Positions 10,103 through 19,215 of a DNA stretch of 64,000 nucleotides are shown piece by piece. The stretch's first letter is position 1. The number at the start of each line of letters is the position of its first letter. The translations under genes were made by a program, and so were the position numbers. Source of the DNA: Myxococcales bacterium (GTDB lineage Bacteria; Myxococcota_A; Polyangia; Polyangiales; Polyangiaceae); assembly GCA_004193285.1 (NCBI GenBank), contig SECP01000027.1, positions 1-64,000 on the forward strand, read 5' to 3'. The notes under the pieces were generated by a model. That model was not told the DNA's origin, did no database searches, and worked only from the letters and a program-made list of their open reading frames with translations.

Positions 10103-10540
10103 ATGAGAGCAACCCCCAAGGGCTGGCCGCGGCTGAGCGTTTCCGTTTACTACCAGGACCCGCGCGCGGCGATCGATTGGCTATGCCGCGCTTTCGACTT
10201 CGAGCTGCAGCTCAAGGTCGAGGGCGACGGCGGCGTGATCGTGCATTCGGAGCTGAAGTATGGCGAGGCGCTCATCATGGTGGGCGGCGAAGGCGGCAAG
10301 GAGCCCTGGCAATCGATGCAGCGCTCTCCGCGCGCGGTCGGCGGCGCGGTGACCACTTCGGCTTGCTTGTTCGTGGACGACGTGGACGCGCACCACGCGC
10401 GCGCGGTCGCCGCCGGTGGTCGAGTGTCGCGCGAGCCGGTGACGAACGACTACGGCGAGGAGTACTGGACCGATCGCAGCTATGGCGTGCTGGACCCCGA
10501 AGGCCACCTGTGGTGGTTCATGCAGCGGATGCGAGGCTAG
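10103..10540 (+). CDS. VOC (glyoxalase/bleomycin-resistance fold) family protein
   Basis: 145 aa, one vicinal-oxygen-chelate module pair (beta-alpha-beta-beta-beta twice). Conserved features are VSVYYQDPRAAIDWLCRAFDFE at the start, FVDDVDAHHARAVAAGG in the middle and YGVLDPEGHLWWFMQR at the end. VOC proteins bind a metal and act on glutathione adducts, quinones or antibiotics, or simply bind ligands; the substrate is unknown. AGGAG is seven bases before the ATG. First gene of a tightly overlapped operon with an ArsR regulator and an SRPBCC protein. Confidence 0.93.
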   Translation: MRATPKGWPRLSVSVYYQDPRAAIDWLCRAFDFELQLKVEGDGGVIVHSELKYGEALIMVGGEGGKEPWQSMQRSPRAVGGAVTTSACLFVDDVDAHHARAVAAGGRVSREPVTNDYGEEYWTDRSYGVLDPEGHLWWFMQRMRG

Positions 10541-10875
10541 TGCGCACGCTGGACCAAACCTTGCTGGCGCTCGCGGACCCGACCCGGCGCGGCGTGATCG
10601 AGCTCCTTCGCCAAGAGCCGCGCCGCGCCAGTGACCTCGCGGAGGCGCTCTCGATGACGCGGCCGGCCATGAGCCGGCACTTGCGGGTGCTGCGCCGCTC
10701 CGGCCTCGTGAGTGAAAGCGAGCCCGAGCACGACGCGCGGGTGCGGCTGTACCGCCTCGAGCCGGGACCGTTCGCGGAGCTGCGCAGCTGGTTGACGGAG
10801 GTCGAGGCGTTCTGGGGCGACCAGTTGTTGGCTTTCAAGCAGCACGCCGAAAAACGCGCCAAGAGGCCGAAATGA
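10540..10875 (+). CDS. ArsR-family transcriptional repressor
   Basis: 111 aa from GTG 10540; its first base is the last base of the preceding stop (TAGTG). Winged helix-turn-helix with the ArsR pattern LADPTRRGVIELLRQEPRRASDLAEALSMTRPAMSRHLRVLRRSGLV. No CxC metal motif is present, so it is not a classical arsenic or metal sensor. It resembles the subgroup paired with SRPBCC and VOC genes. It probably represses its own operon through the dyad at 10050-10073. Confidence 0.93.
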   Translation: MRTLDQTLLALADPTRRGVIELLRQEPRRASDLAEALSMTRPAMSRHLRVLRRSGLVSESEPEHDARVRLYRLEPGPFAELRSWLTEVEAFWGDQLLAFKQHAEKRAKRPK

Positions 10876-11369
10876 GCGCGGCCGCTTCCGGCGACGAGGC
10901 GCGAGTCAGTGTCCTGGTGCGGGTGGCGCCGGCGGAGGCGTTCCGCGTCTTCACCGAGGAGATCGACGGCTGGTGGCGGCCGGGCCTGCGCTACCGGATT
11001 GGCAAGAACCGGAGCGTGGTGCACCTGGAGCCGAAGCTCGGCGGTCGGCTGTTCGAGTCGTTTCAGACCGCCGCGGGCGAAAAGGTGAAAGAGACAGGGC
11101 GCGTCACCTGCTTCGAGCCGCCGTCACGCCTCGTGCTCACCTGGCGCGCGGTCAATTTCGCACCCGACGAGCATACCGAGGTCGAGGTGCTGTTCGCCCC
11201 GAGCCCGAGCGGAACGATGGTGACCGTCTGCCACCGCGGCTGGAGCCGCATCCGTCCGGACCATCCGGTCCGACACGGCGAGCCGCCGGCCGCCTTCTTG
11301 GCCACGATGGCCCGCTGGTGGGGCAGCCTCATGACGTCGCTCCGCGAACGAGTCGAGCCCGAAGACTGA
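10872..11369 (+). CDS. SRPBCC (AHSA1-like) ligand-binding protein
   Basis: 165 aa, START/Bet v1-like fold of the Aha1 C-terminal type. Characteristic segments are VAPAEAFRVFTEEIDGWW, LEPKLGGRLFES, GRVTCFEPPSRLVLTWR and TEVEVLF. Starts inside an ATGA overlap with the ArsR stop. Members of this family in ArsR operons are thought to bind small hydrophobic molecules; the ligand is unknown. Ends 138 bases before the convergent GST gene. Confidence 0.92.
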   Translation: MSAAASGDEARVSVLVRVAPAEAFRVFTEEIDGWWRPGLRYRIGKNRSVVHLEPKLGGRLFESFQTAAGEKVKETGRVTCFEPPSRLVLTWRAVNFAPDEHTEVEVLFAPSPSGTMVTVCHRGWSRIRPDHPVRHGEPPAAFLATMARWWGSLMTSLRERVEPED

Positions 11370-11449
11370 ATCGGGCGCGGCTCGAAGCGCGCTGACGAGC
11401 GCCACGCGGTAGCGAGGTGCTGGTGGGCAGACCAGCGGGGCTGCCCGTA

Positions 11450-11490
11450 ACCTCGGCCTCCCCGAACCGGACGGCAAGGGAGGCTGAGGT
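11450..11490. terminator. Inverted repeat between convergent operons
   Basis: Arms ACCTCGGCCTCCC (11450-11462) and GGGAGGCTGAGGT (11478-11490) pair over 13 positions with one G-T wobble and a 15-base loop. It lies between the SRPBCC gene and the GST gene, which face each other, and can serve as a bidirectional terminator. There is no clear T-run. Confidence 0.5.
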
Positions 11491-11507
11491 CTTGCTGAGA
11501 CCGAACC

Positions 11508-12116
11508 TCAGCGGCCCGCGATTTTTCGCCAGGTCTCGCGCTCACGCAGTCGACTGGACCAGGCGACCACGTGTGGGAACTTATCCAGCGAAGCTTGCAT
11601 CGGCGTCGTGGGTAGCAGCTCCAGGTACGGCATGTGACCGATGTCCGCAATGGTCAGCTTGTCCCCGACGAGGAACGGCTGGGTGGCGAGCGGCTTGGAG
11701 AGCGCCGCGAACGCGAGCTCCAGCGAAGCGCGGGCCGCGTCCAGGACCGCGTCCTCTTGGGCGCGCTTGAAGACGTAGTGGTAGATGAACTTCATCGCGT
11801 GCGGCGACACGTTGCTCTGCTCCACGCTGCTCCATTGATCCATGAGCGCGCGCTCACGCAGGCTAGTGGGGACGAGCGCGTCGTTCGCCTTCGCGCTCAA
11901 GTAGCGACAGATGGCGCGTGACTCGAACAGCACGAAACCGTCGTCATCGATAGCCGGCACCTGCCCGAACGGTTGCCGCGAGACATGCGGCTCCGTCTTG
12001 TGCTCGCGCTGGGCGAAGTCGATGACGTTCAGTTGGTAGGGCGTACCGGTTTCGAGCAAGGTCATGAGGACCTTGCGGGTACAGGTGCTGAAGGGGCTTC
12101 CGTAGAGCTGGATCAT
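11508..12116 (-). CDS. Glutathione S-transferase
   Basis: 202 aa. N-terminal thioredoxin-like domain (1-80) with SPFSTCTRKV near the active site, the cis-Pro motif GQVPAIDDDGF and the glutathione-binding ESRAICRYL. The C-terminal helical domain (90-200) carries LTIADIGHMPYLELL, the usual N-capping Asp segment. It resembles phi/theta-class enzymes, which conjugate glutathione to electrophiles or reduce peroxides. Faces the SRPBCC gene. Confidence 0.93.
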   Translation of the reverse strand: MIQLYGSPFSTCTRKVLMTLLETGTPYQLNVIDFAQREHKTEPHVSRQPFGQVPAIDDDGFVLFESRAICRYLSAKANDALVPTSLRERALMDQWSSVEQSNVSPHAMKFIYHYVFKRAQEDAVLDAARASLELAFAALSKPLATQPFLVGDKLTIADIGHMPYLELLPTTPMQASLDKFPHVVAWSSRLRERETWRKIAGR

Positions 12117-12182
12117 GGAAGCCCGTGATAGGCCGCCGGGCGCGCGCTCGAAAGCGATTAATCGGAAATGGGGCGGAGTGGC

Positions 12183-14705
12183 TCAGGCGCCGAGGTGGTC
12201 CAGCAGCAGGATCGGTCGGCGCTCCTCGCGGCTCCGCTTGAGGTCCACGCGCCCGCGCACGGAAAACTCCGTGGTTTCGTCGTTGGCCAAGATCGCTTGC
12301 GACACCGTCCAGTAGTCGGGCCCCATCTCCACCGTGAGGTGCTGCGGGCTGCGGGCGCTCTGATCCAGCTGAATGTGCTCGTTATCCGTATAAAACGGCT
12401 TGATCTTGCGCTGAAGCTCGGTCGTCGCCAGGTCTAGCTCTCCCGGCTCGGCCAGATCCGAGACCGTCTCGTAGTCGCCATACTCGATGGCGCGCAGGAT
12501 CCCGAACATCAAGTTGCGGACGAGGGCGGTGAAGCGCCGCGTGTCGGTAGTGATGTCGTTGGAGGGGCCGGCCGGCGCTTCTTCTTCTTCGCGCTGGGCG
12601 GGCTGGTACGTTGGGTCGCGGAGGCGCTCCCACTCGTCCAGCAGGCTCGAGTCCACCCCGCGGATCAACGTGCCGAGGTGCACGATGATGTCGTCGACCT
12701 GCTCCGTGCGCGACAGCTCCGGCACGGTCTGGTTCAGGGTCTTGTACACCTCGGACAGGTAGCGGAGGAGCAAGCCTTCCGACCGAGAAAGACCGTACTC
12801 TTTGATGTAGCCGCTGAACGAGTGGAGGTTTTCCACCATCTCGCGCGCCACCGACTTCGGCTTCAGCACCTCGCGCGCGACCCACGGGTGTTCCTTGGAG
12901 AATGCCTCGAACGCCGCGTACAGGAACTCGGCGTTCGGCTTGGGGTGCTCGACCTTCTCGAGCTCCGCCATGCGCTCGTCGTACTCGACGCCGGCCGCCT
13001 TGAGCTCGGCGACCTTCTCCCCCTTCAGCTTGTCCACCTGCTGGCGCAGCACGACCTCTGGATCCTCGCAGATGGATTCGACGAGGGTCAGCACGTCCAG
13101 CGCGTAGGTCGGGCTCTCGCGATCCAGTCGCTCTACCGCGTCCACGATGAACAGGCCGAGGGCTTGAAACAGCGAGAAGCCAGCCTGAAGCTCGGCGTTC
13201 AGACGAACCCCGCCGCCCTCTGCGGCAGAGCGGAACTCGATGATCCCCGCTTGCCACAACGAGCGCAGGAGCTGCAGCGCCTCCTGCTTGTGATGACGCT
13301 TGCGCTGCGGAGTCTCCAGGCTGTCCCGGACCAGTTGCTTCATTGCGTGGCAGCCGCCTCGAGGTCGGCCGAGCACGGAGAGCAGCATGCCGTGCGAGAC
13401 CTGGAAGCGCGAGGTGAGCGGCTCCGGCGCCGACTCCACCAGCTTCTCGAACACGGCCTTGTCGAAGTGCACGTAGCCCCAGTCGGGCGGCTTCTTGCGC
13501 ACGAACTTCTTGCGACCTTGGGCGGCGCTCTTCGCCTCCAAGCGCAGGTTCTCCACCGCGTGCTCGGGGGCCAAAGCCACGACGTACCCGTGAGTGTCGA
13601 AGCCCTTCCGCCCGGCGCGCCCGGCGATCTGATGAAAGTCGCGCGCGGTGAGGATGCGCACCTTTTCGCCGTCGTATTTGCAGAGCTTGGTGAACAGCAC
13701 GGTGCGAATCGGCACGTTCACGCCGACGCCCAGCGTGTCCGTACCGCAGATGATCTTGAGCAAGCCGCGCTGCGCCAGCTTCTCGACGAGCAAGCGGTAC
13801 CGCGGCAAGAGGCCGGCGTGGTGCAGGCCGATGCCGTGCCGCAGCAGCTTCTGCATCTCCTTACCGTGAGGGCTCCGGAAGCTCTCGCCCTTGATCGCCT
13901 CCGCGAGCGTCTTTTTCTCGTCTTTGCTCGCGAAATCTACGCTGAGTAGGCTTTGGGCGGCCTCCGCCGCGCCGCGCTGGGTGAAGTTCACCACGTAAAC
14001 GGGCGCTCGCCCCTGCTCGACCAGCGTCTGCACGGCCTCTTGCAGTAGCTTTTCCTGGTACTCGAAGCTGAGCGGCACCGGGCGCTGCGCGGTGCGCACG
14101 GTGATCGTCTCCTCACCGGTGTGCTTCTGCAGGAGCTGCTCGAACGCCGCGACGTCCCCGAGCGTCGCGCTCATGAGCACGAAGCGGCTACGCCACAAGG
14201 TGAGGAGCGGAACTTGCCAGGCGACTCCGCGCTCCTTGTCCGAGAAGTAGTGGAACTCGTCCATGACGACGTAGTCCACGTCTGCGTCTTGCCCCTCGCT
14301 CAGGGCCATGTTGGCCAAAATCTCGGCCGTGCAGCAGATGACGGGCGCGTCGCGATTCACGGTCGCGTCCCCCGTCATCATGCCGACGTGCTCGGGGCCC
14401 AGCTCCCGGCAGAGCTCGAAGAACTTCTCCGAGACGAGCGCCTTGATCGGGCAGGTGTAAAAAGAGCGACGCCCTTCCGCGACCGCCTTGAAGTGCACCG
14501 CCATCGCGATCAGCGATTTACCGGAGCCGGTGGGGGTGTGGACGATGACGTTGGTGTCCCCCATGACCGCCAGGACCGCCTCCTCCTGGTGCGGGTACAA
14601 GGACAAGCCGAGCTTCTCCACGTACTGCAGGAAACCATTGAGCACCGCGTCCGCATCGGAGCCGGGCGGCGGCAGGCAGGCGTAGAGCGGCGCAACGGCT
14701 ACCAT
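12183..14705 (-). CDS. Ski2/Mtr4-like superfamily 2 helicase (DUF3516 type)
   Basis: 840 aa, probably an ATP-dependent RNA helicase. Motifs: Q-like YPHQ at 37-40, Walker A HTPTGSGKS at 56-64, motif II DEFHYF near 150, motif III SAT, and motif VI QIAGRAGRKG. The long C-terminal part matches my memory of the DUF3516 domain found in bacterial Ski2-like helicases. The ATG at 14705 is preferred because GGAGG sits eight bases upstream; a GTG at 14726 would place that site inside the gene. The glycosyltransferase gene at 14763 lies 57 bases upstream, same strand, so they may form an operon. Confidence 0.92.
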   Translation of the reverse strand: MVAVAPLYACLPPPGSDADAVLNGFLQYVEKLGLSLYPHQEEAVLAVMGDTNVIVHTPTGSGKSLIAMAVHFKAVAEGRRSFYTCPIKALVSEKFFELCRELGPEHVGMMTGDATVNRDAPVICCTAEILANMALSEGQDADVDYVVMDEFHYFSDKERGVAWQVPLLTLWRSRFVLMSATLGDVAAFEQLLQKHTGEETITVRTAQRPVPLSFEYQEKLLQEAVQTLVEQGRAPVYVVNFTQRGAAEAAQSLLSVDFASKDEKKTLAEAIKGESFRSPHGKEMQKLLRHGIGLHHAGLLPRYRLLVEKLAQRGLLKIICGTDTLGVGVNVPIRTVLFTKLCKYDGEKVRILTARDFHQIAGRAGRKGFDTHGYVVALAPEHAVENLRLEAKSAAQGRKKFVRKKPPDWGYVHFDKAVFEKLVESAPEPLTSRFQVSHGMLLSVLGRPRGGCHAMKQLVRDSLETPQRKRHHKQEALQLLRSLWQAGIIEFRSAAEGGGVRLNAELQAGFSLFQALGLFIVDAVERLDRESPTYALDVLTLVESICEDPEVVLRQQVDKLKGEKVAELKAAGVEYDERMAELEKVEHPKPNAEFLYAAFEAFSKEHPWVAREVLKPKSVAREMVENLHSFSGYIKEYGLSRSEGLLLRYLSEVYKTLNQTVPELSRTEQVDDIIVHLGTLIRGVDSSLLDEWERLRDPTYQPAQREEEEAPAGPSNDITTDTRRFTALVRNLMFGILRAIEYGDYETVSDLAEPGELDLATTELQRKIKPFYTDNEHIQLDQSARSPQHLTVEMGPDYWTVSQAILANDETTEFSVRGRVDLKRSREERRPILLLDHLGA

Positions 14706-14762
14706 TTTCGGCCCTCCGCATGTCACAAGCGGTGCCGCGCCGCCAGCCGAATCGCGGCGCGC

Positions 14763-15830
14763 TCAGTTCCGGCTGGTGGCCTGCGCTATTTGCTCGTCCA
14801 GCGCCTGCAGCATCAGCCGGTTGCCGTCTTGCGAATAGCCCTCGAGGTTGCGTGCGCACCGGGGCACGTCCGCCAAAAACGAGTCCAGCGTCGGCTTGTC
14901 GAGCACCTCCGCGTGGTGCCCGTAACCGAGCTGCTGAAGGTAGAGCGCGTTCAAAGTCTGTTCGAACTGACCTTGAACGGGCAGGCTGAGCACCGGCTTG
15001 TGCAGGTAGACGGCCTCGCTCATCAGCGTGTAGCCCCCGCCGGCGACGACCGCGCGCGCGGTGCGCAAGTCCTCGATGAAGCCGGCCTCGCTGAAGGGGC
15101 GGAACGTGAGGTTACGCTGCACCTCGTCCGCCTGGATGCCGCGGCGCACGCCGTACACGCGGCAAGGCAGGCTGCTCTGTTCGAGGGCGCTCAGCAAGTC
15201 CGTGTTCGTGGTGGAGGTTTGATAAACGAGCAAGTGCTCGCCCGGCTCGGACTTGGCGGCCAAGATCTCCGGCCGCAAGATGGAGGGCACGAGCGTCGTA
15301 CGGTCCTTGCGCACCGGCGGGTAGAAGAAGGTCGCCACCAAGTAGTGAGCGCAGCCGGGGAGCTTGGTCTTGACGATGCTCTTCGTGAGCTCGAAGTTGC
15401 GCTCGTAGCCCGCGAGGAGGGCCGCGTCGTGCTGGCAGCGATTGATGACCTGCATGTTGTCCACGCTGATGACCGGCAGCAGGTGGTTTTTGGCGTACAA
15501 ATAGCTGAAGGACTCGAAGTCGCTCACCACTACCTGAGGCTTGAATTCGTCGATCAGGTCGAAGTACGCTTTCACGTTCTTGGGCAGGCCCGTGACCGCG
15601 CCCTTGAGGTTGTCCAGCAGCGTGCCGAGCTTGCGCACCGAGTTGCCCTCGTACTGGATCGTGAGGCCCCAGATTTTGTGCACGTTTTCGAAGCGCTGCG
15701 CCAAGTAGTCCCGAGCGCGACCAGACACGACGACGTGCACGTCGTGGTGCTGGGTGAGGTGGTCCAGAATGACGCTCGAGCGCGTCGCGTGGCCCATGCC
15801 TTCACCGACCACACCGTACAGAATCCTCAT
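14763..15830 (-). CDS. MJ1255-type glycosyltransferase (GT-B fold)
   Basis: 355 aa. The N-terminal Gly loop GVVGEGMGHATRSSVILDHL is typical of MurG-like/UDP-glycosyltransferase GT-B enzymes of the MJ1255 (TIGR00661) family. The donor-binding half contains VVAGGGYTLMSEAVYLHKPVLSLP, matching the GGxxT..E pattern of UDP-sugar enzymes. Acceptor unknown; envelope glycolipid or teichoic-like glycans have been proposed for relatives. Divergent from the hydrolase gene at 15865, with a 34-base gap. Confidence 0.87.
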   Translation of the reverse strand: MRILYGVVGEGMGHATRSSVILDHLTQHHDVHVVVSGRARDYLAQRFENVHKIWGLTIQYEGNSVRKLGTLLDNLKGAVTGLPKNVKAYFDLIDEFKPQVVVSDFESFSYLYAKNHLLPVISVDNMQVINRCQHDAALLAGYERNFELTKSIVKTKLPGCAHYLVATFFYPPVRKDRTTLVPSILRPEILAAKSEPGEHLLVYQTSTTNTDLLSALEQSSLPCRVYGVRRGIQADEVQRNLTFRPFSEAGFIEDLRTARAVVAGGGYTLMSEAVYLHKPVLSLPVQGQFEQTLNALYLQQLGYGHHAEVLDKPTLDSFLADVPRCARNLEGYSQDGNRLMLQALDEQIAQATSRN

Positions 15831-15864
15831 GCGGTCACGCTAGCTCAGTGGCACGCTCGGCCCA

Positions 15865-16488
15865 ATGGTCCAGACCGCTCCCGCGTTGCCGCTCGTGTTT
15901 TTTCCCGGCGCCGGCGGCCGCATCGAGTTTCTGCGCCCCATTGCGGACCGTCTTGCGCCCCGACGCCAGACGATTTTGTGCGAGTACCCGGGCCTGGGCG
16001 GGGTGGCGCCCAACCCTGATCTCGTCACGTTTTCGGACCTCCAGCGTTACCTCCTCGCACGGCTGCCGGCCCGCTTCGACCTGGTCACGATGTCGATGGG
16101 CGGCGTGCTCGGGCTGCGCATTGCGCTCGACCACCCCGAGCGGCTCCGCAAGCTCACGCTCCTTGCCACCTCCGGCGGGGTAGATGTCGCCGCACTCGGC
16201 GGTGTGGACTGGCGCGACACGTTCAAGCGGGTGCAGCCGAGCGCACCGAGCTGGTTCGTGGAGGACCGCACGGACGTGACCGAGCGGCTGAGCGAGATCC
16301 GGCACGACGCGCTGCTCATTTACGGCGACGCAGATTTGATCGCCCCCCCGGAGGTCGGCAGGCTGCTGGCCGAGCGCCTGGCAAGCGCTCGGCTGGAGAT
16401 CATCGCGGGGGCGACGCACGACCTGGAGATCGACCACCCGGACTTCATCGCGAGCCAGATCGAGGCTCACCTGCGCAAGCCGGAGTGA
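15865..16488 (+). CDS. Alpha/beta-hydrolase
   Basis: 207 aa, slightly short for the fold (cap domain missing). The oxyanion segment FFPGAGG is near residue 12. The nucleophile elbow is MSMGG with Ser77 (usual GxSxG with Met at the first position). The acid is Asp in YGDADLIAP and the base is His in ATHDLEIDH. The substrate is not deducible. The three residues are present and in order, so it should be active. Faces the membrane-protein gene, five bases apart. Confidence 0.9.
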   Translation: MVQTAPALPLVFFPGAGGRIEFLRPIADRLAPRRQTILCEYPGLGGVAPNPDLVTFSDLQRYLLARLPARFDLVTMSMGGVLGLRIALDHPERLRKLTLLATSGGVDVAALGGVDWRDTFKRVQPSAPSWFVEDRTDVTERLSEIRHDALLIYGDADLIAPPEVGRLLAERLASARLEIIAGATHDLEIDHPDFIASQIEAHLRKPE

Positions 16489-16493
16489 GCGCC

Positions 16494-17639
16494 TCACGCT
16501 CGCAGGTAGCGCGTCTCCGCGTTTTCACGCCGCCAGAGCGCGAAGTCCATGAAGTAGTGGTGCAGGTTCACGAAGGTGAACAGCGCCGCGAACCACGGCG
16601 TCGGTCCGAGGTCGGAGTAGCGCGCGGCGCGGCGATCCACCAGCGCTGCGTCCAGGGAGCCGGGCACGAGATGAAAGAGGAGCAAGCCGGCAATCACGGC
16701 CGCCGCCGCGTAACCGCCGAGGACAGTCGCGACCGGGCGCCCGAAGGCGGGAGCCCCCTCGTGGGCATGCGCCTCTCCGCGCTTCAAGAGCCACACGAAG
16801 TAGAGGTACTGCACGGAGTGGAGAGCGGGGATGACGTACACGAAGAGCGGGTCCAGCCCGCTGTACACCGTCCAAATCCATACCCCGCATAGAAAGCCAA
16901 GGAGCGGCGCGAGGCTCAATCGGCGCTCCCGGTGCCACTTGCGGGCGAGCGTGACCGCAAGCACCAGCGCGCTCGCCAAGAACACCGCCCGGGTAGCCTG
17001 CTCCAGCCACCCGGGGTGGGGCCAGGTGAAGTACACGACGCCCTTCTCTTCCACGTGCCGGCCAGGGTCCAGCGGGCTGGCCCAGGCGTAGGCCCACGCG
17101 GCGAAGCAATGCCCGACGAGCACGCGCCGCTCATGGAGCGAATACGCGTAGCCGCGCCGCGCCGAAAGAATCGTCAGCACTCCAAAGCTCTGTTTGACGT
17201 AGTGCCAGCCGACCAGCAAAAACATCGCCTGCGTCATCGCGCCGAGCGAGGCCGCGGAGCGCGTGAGCAGCGCGGAGAGCGCCCAGCCCGCGAGCAGCAG
17301 CGGAGCGAGGACGCCGGCGAGCCAGTAGCGTGCACGCTGCGCGAGCGGGACCTCCGCGCCGAGCAGCTTGCGCTTCAGGCCTCGGTAGAAGAGCAGGTAC
17401 GTGACCGAAAAATGCGGATCGTTGATCACGTGGGCGGCGTGAAACGTCAAAAACCCTACCGCGAGCTCCGCCGTGTCCCAGCCCACGAGAGCAGGGAGCG
17501 CGTGACACAGCGGTAGCGCAACGAGCGTTCCTCCGCCGGTGAGCAGTGCCTCCATGAGCCGGGACGGCGCTGACAGCGGAACCCGCTCGTCGGTCTGCCC
17601 TGGTGCGGCAGTCAGGGCTTCGGTGACCACGCTCGTCAT
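16494..17639 (-). CDS. Polytopic membrane protein with conserved His motifs
   Basis: 381 aa with about nine hydrophobic segments. His-rich motifs lie at membrane borders: FHAAHVINDPHFSVTYLL (about 68-85), GWHYVKQSF, PALHSVQYLYFVW and, near the C-terminus, NLHHYFMDFALWRR. Repeated His pairs at membrane edges are typical of integral-membrane metalloenzymes such as desaturases, hydroxylases and Blh-type dioxygenases, but spacing does not fit a family I can name. Possibly a membrane di-iron oxidase; this is a guess. Divergent from the HD-GYP gene at 17761. Confidence 0.85.
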   Translation of the reverse strand: MTSVVTEALTAAPGQTDERVPLSAPSRLMEALLTGGGTLVALPLCHALPALVGWDTAELAVGFLTFHAAHVINDPHFSVTYLLFYRGLKRKLLGAEVPLAQRARYWLAGVLAPLLLAGWALSALLTRSAASLGAMTQAMFLLVGWHYVKQSFGVLTILSARRGYAYSLHERRVLVGHCFAAWAYAWASPLDPGRHVEEKGVVYFTWPHPGWLEQATRAVFLASALVLAVTLARKWHRERRLSLAPLLGFLCGVWIWTVYSGLDPLFVYVIPALHSVQYLYFVWLLKRGEAHAHEGAPAFGRPVATVLGGYAAAAVIAGLLLFHLVPGSLDAALVDRRAARYSDLGPTPWFAALFTFVNLHHYFMDFALWRRENAETRYLRA

Positions 17640-17760
17640 GCGCAGTGACCATCATACGCTTTCCGGTGTCACCGGAACTACCCGGTTGCGCTCGGCTTCC
17701 GTAAGTGCTGCGGGAGCCCGATCCATAAAGCTGGCCGCCTCGTAGACGTAGAGTCTGGAA

Positions 17761-19110
17761 ATGGTTGGCAATGAGCTCAGATTGGCCGAGCTGATTGGGG
17801 CGCTGAGCTACGCGCTCGACATCACGGAGGGTCAGCCTCAGGGGCATTGCGTTCGGGCGTGCCTCATCGGCATGCAGCTCGGACGTCGGCTTGGCCTCTC
17901 GGACGAGTCCTTGGCGGAGCTCTACTACACGCTGCTCCTCAAGGACCTGGGGTGCAGCAGTAACGCCGCCCGCATCTGCGAGCTCTACCTGACCGACGAC
18001 TTGACCTTCAAGCGGGACGTCAAGCGGCTGGACGACGCGGACTTCCTCAAGACGGTGCAGTTCGCGCTGGACCACACCGCGCTCGGCTCCGGCTTGTGGC
18101 AGCGGTTCAAGGTCCTGCTCGGGTCGCTCCGCACCAAAGAGTCGGTCGCGCAGGAGCTCATCGTGACTCGCTGTCAACGAGGCGCTTCCATCGCGCGTCG
18201 GCTGCGGTTCCACGAGCGCGTCGCCCAGAGCATTCACAGCCTGGACGAGCACTACAACGGCCAAGGCCGCCCCGAGCGCCTGGCCGGAGCGAACATTCCC
18301 CTGTACGCGCGCATCGCGCTCCTTTCCCAAGTCGTGGAGGTATTTCACTCGCAGAGCGGGCTCGACGCCGCGCTGGAGGAGGCCAAGCGTCGCAGCGGCA
18401 GCTGGTTCGACCCAGAGCTCGTCAGCGCTTTGCTCGATATCGGCGCGCACGACGAGCTGTGGCGGCACCTCGCCTCCCCCAACGTGGCCGAGCACGTGTT
18501 CGCGGCCGAGCCCGCGCAATTCTCGATCGTGGTGGACGACGACTACCTGGACGAAATCGCGGTCGCCTTCGGGGAGGTGGTGGACTCCAAGAGCCCCTAC
18601 ACGGCCGGGCATAGCGCGCGGGTGGCGCTTTACACGGATGCGATCGCGGAGGAGCTCGGCCTCACCGCGGCGCGGCGCCGCTGGCTGCACCGCGGGGCGT
18701 TGCTGCACGACGTGGGCAAGCTGGGCGTCAGCAATGCGCTCTTGGACAAACCCGGCAAGCTCGACGCTCCGGAGTGGGAAGCCGTTCGTAAGCACGCGGT
18801 GTTCACCGAGCAGATCTTGAGCCGCATCCCACAGTTTCGCGAGCTCGCGCTGGTGGCGGCGGCGCACCATGAACGGCTGGACGGCGCTGGCTACCCGCGC
18901 GGGCTTCGCGGCGGCGAGATCCTGCTGGAGACGCGCATCATCACCACCGCCGACATCTTCGACGCGATCACCGCCGAGCGCCCGTACCGCGCCGCCGTTG
19001 CGGTGCCGCGCACCCTAGAAATCATGGAGCAGACCGTCGGCACCGCGCTCGACCCGGAGTGCTTCGCCGCGCTCCGGCGCGTGGTGGAGACGCTCGCCGT
19101 CGCCGCGTAG
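17761..19110 (+). CDS. Tandem HD / HD-GYP protein, likely c-di-GMP phosphodiesterase
   Basis: 449 aa with two HD-type domains. The C-terminal one (about 265-445) is canonical HD-GYP: GHSARVALYTDAIAEEL, LLHDVGKLG, HHERLDGAGYP and ADIFDAITAERPYR. The N-terminal one (about 1-215) is a degenerate copy: GHCVRACLIGMQL, then LLLKDLG where HD has become KD, and HYNGQGRPERL in place of the GYP motif. The enzyme should cleave c-di-GMP with its second domain, the first being regulatory. No membrane or receiver domain. Precedes the encapsulin operon by 105 bases. Confidence 0.92.
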   Translation: MVGNELRLAELIGALSYALDITEGQPQGHCVRACLIGMQLGRRLGLSDESLAELYYTLLLKDLGCSSNAARICELYLTDDLTFKRDVKRLDDADFLKTVQFALDHTALGSGLWQRFKVLLGSLRTKESVAQELIVTRCQRGASIARRLRFHERVAQSIHSLDEHYNGQGRPERLAGANIPLYARIALLSQVVEVFHSQSGLDAALEEAKRRSGSWFDPELVSALLDIGAHDELWRHLASPNVAEHVFAAEPAQFSIVVDDDYLDEIAVAFGEVVDSKSPYTAGHSARVALYTDAIAEELGLTAARRRWLHRGALLHDVGKLGVSNALLDKPGKLDAPEWEAVRKHAVFTEQILSRIPQFRELALVAAAHHERLDGAGYPRGLRGGEILLETRIITTADIFDAITAERPYRAAVAVPRTLEIMEQTVGTALDPECFAALRRVVETLAVAA

Positions 19111-19215
19111 GAATTCGGTCACAGCTGGGCCGTTCTGCCCCGGCGGCAAAGAGCGCGCGAAAAGCCCGCAAATGTTTCCGTCTGGGGTGGCGCGCTTCGC
19201 GCTATGTTCCGCGCC

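Noticed and set aside
12678-16019. Long plus-strand frames opposite the helicase and glycosyltransferase genes
   Set aside because: Shadow frames; the minus-strand genes have all family motifs and ribosome-binding sites.
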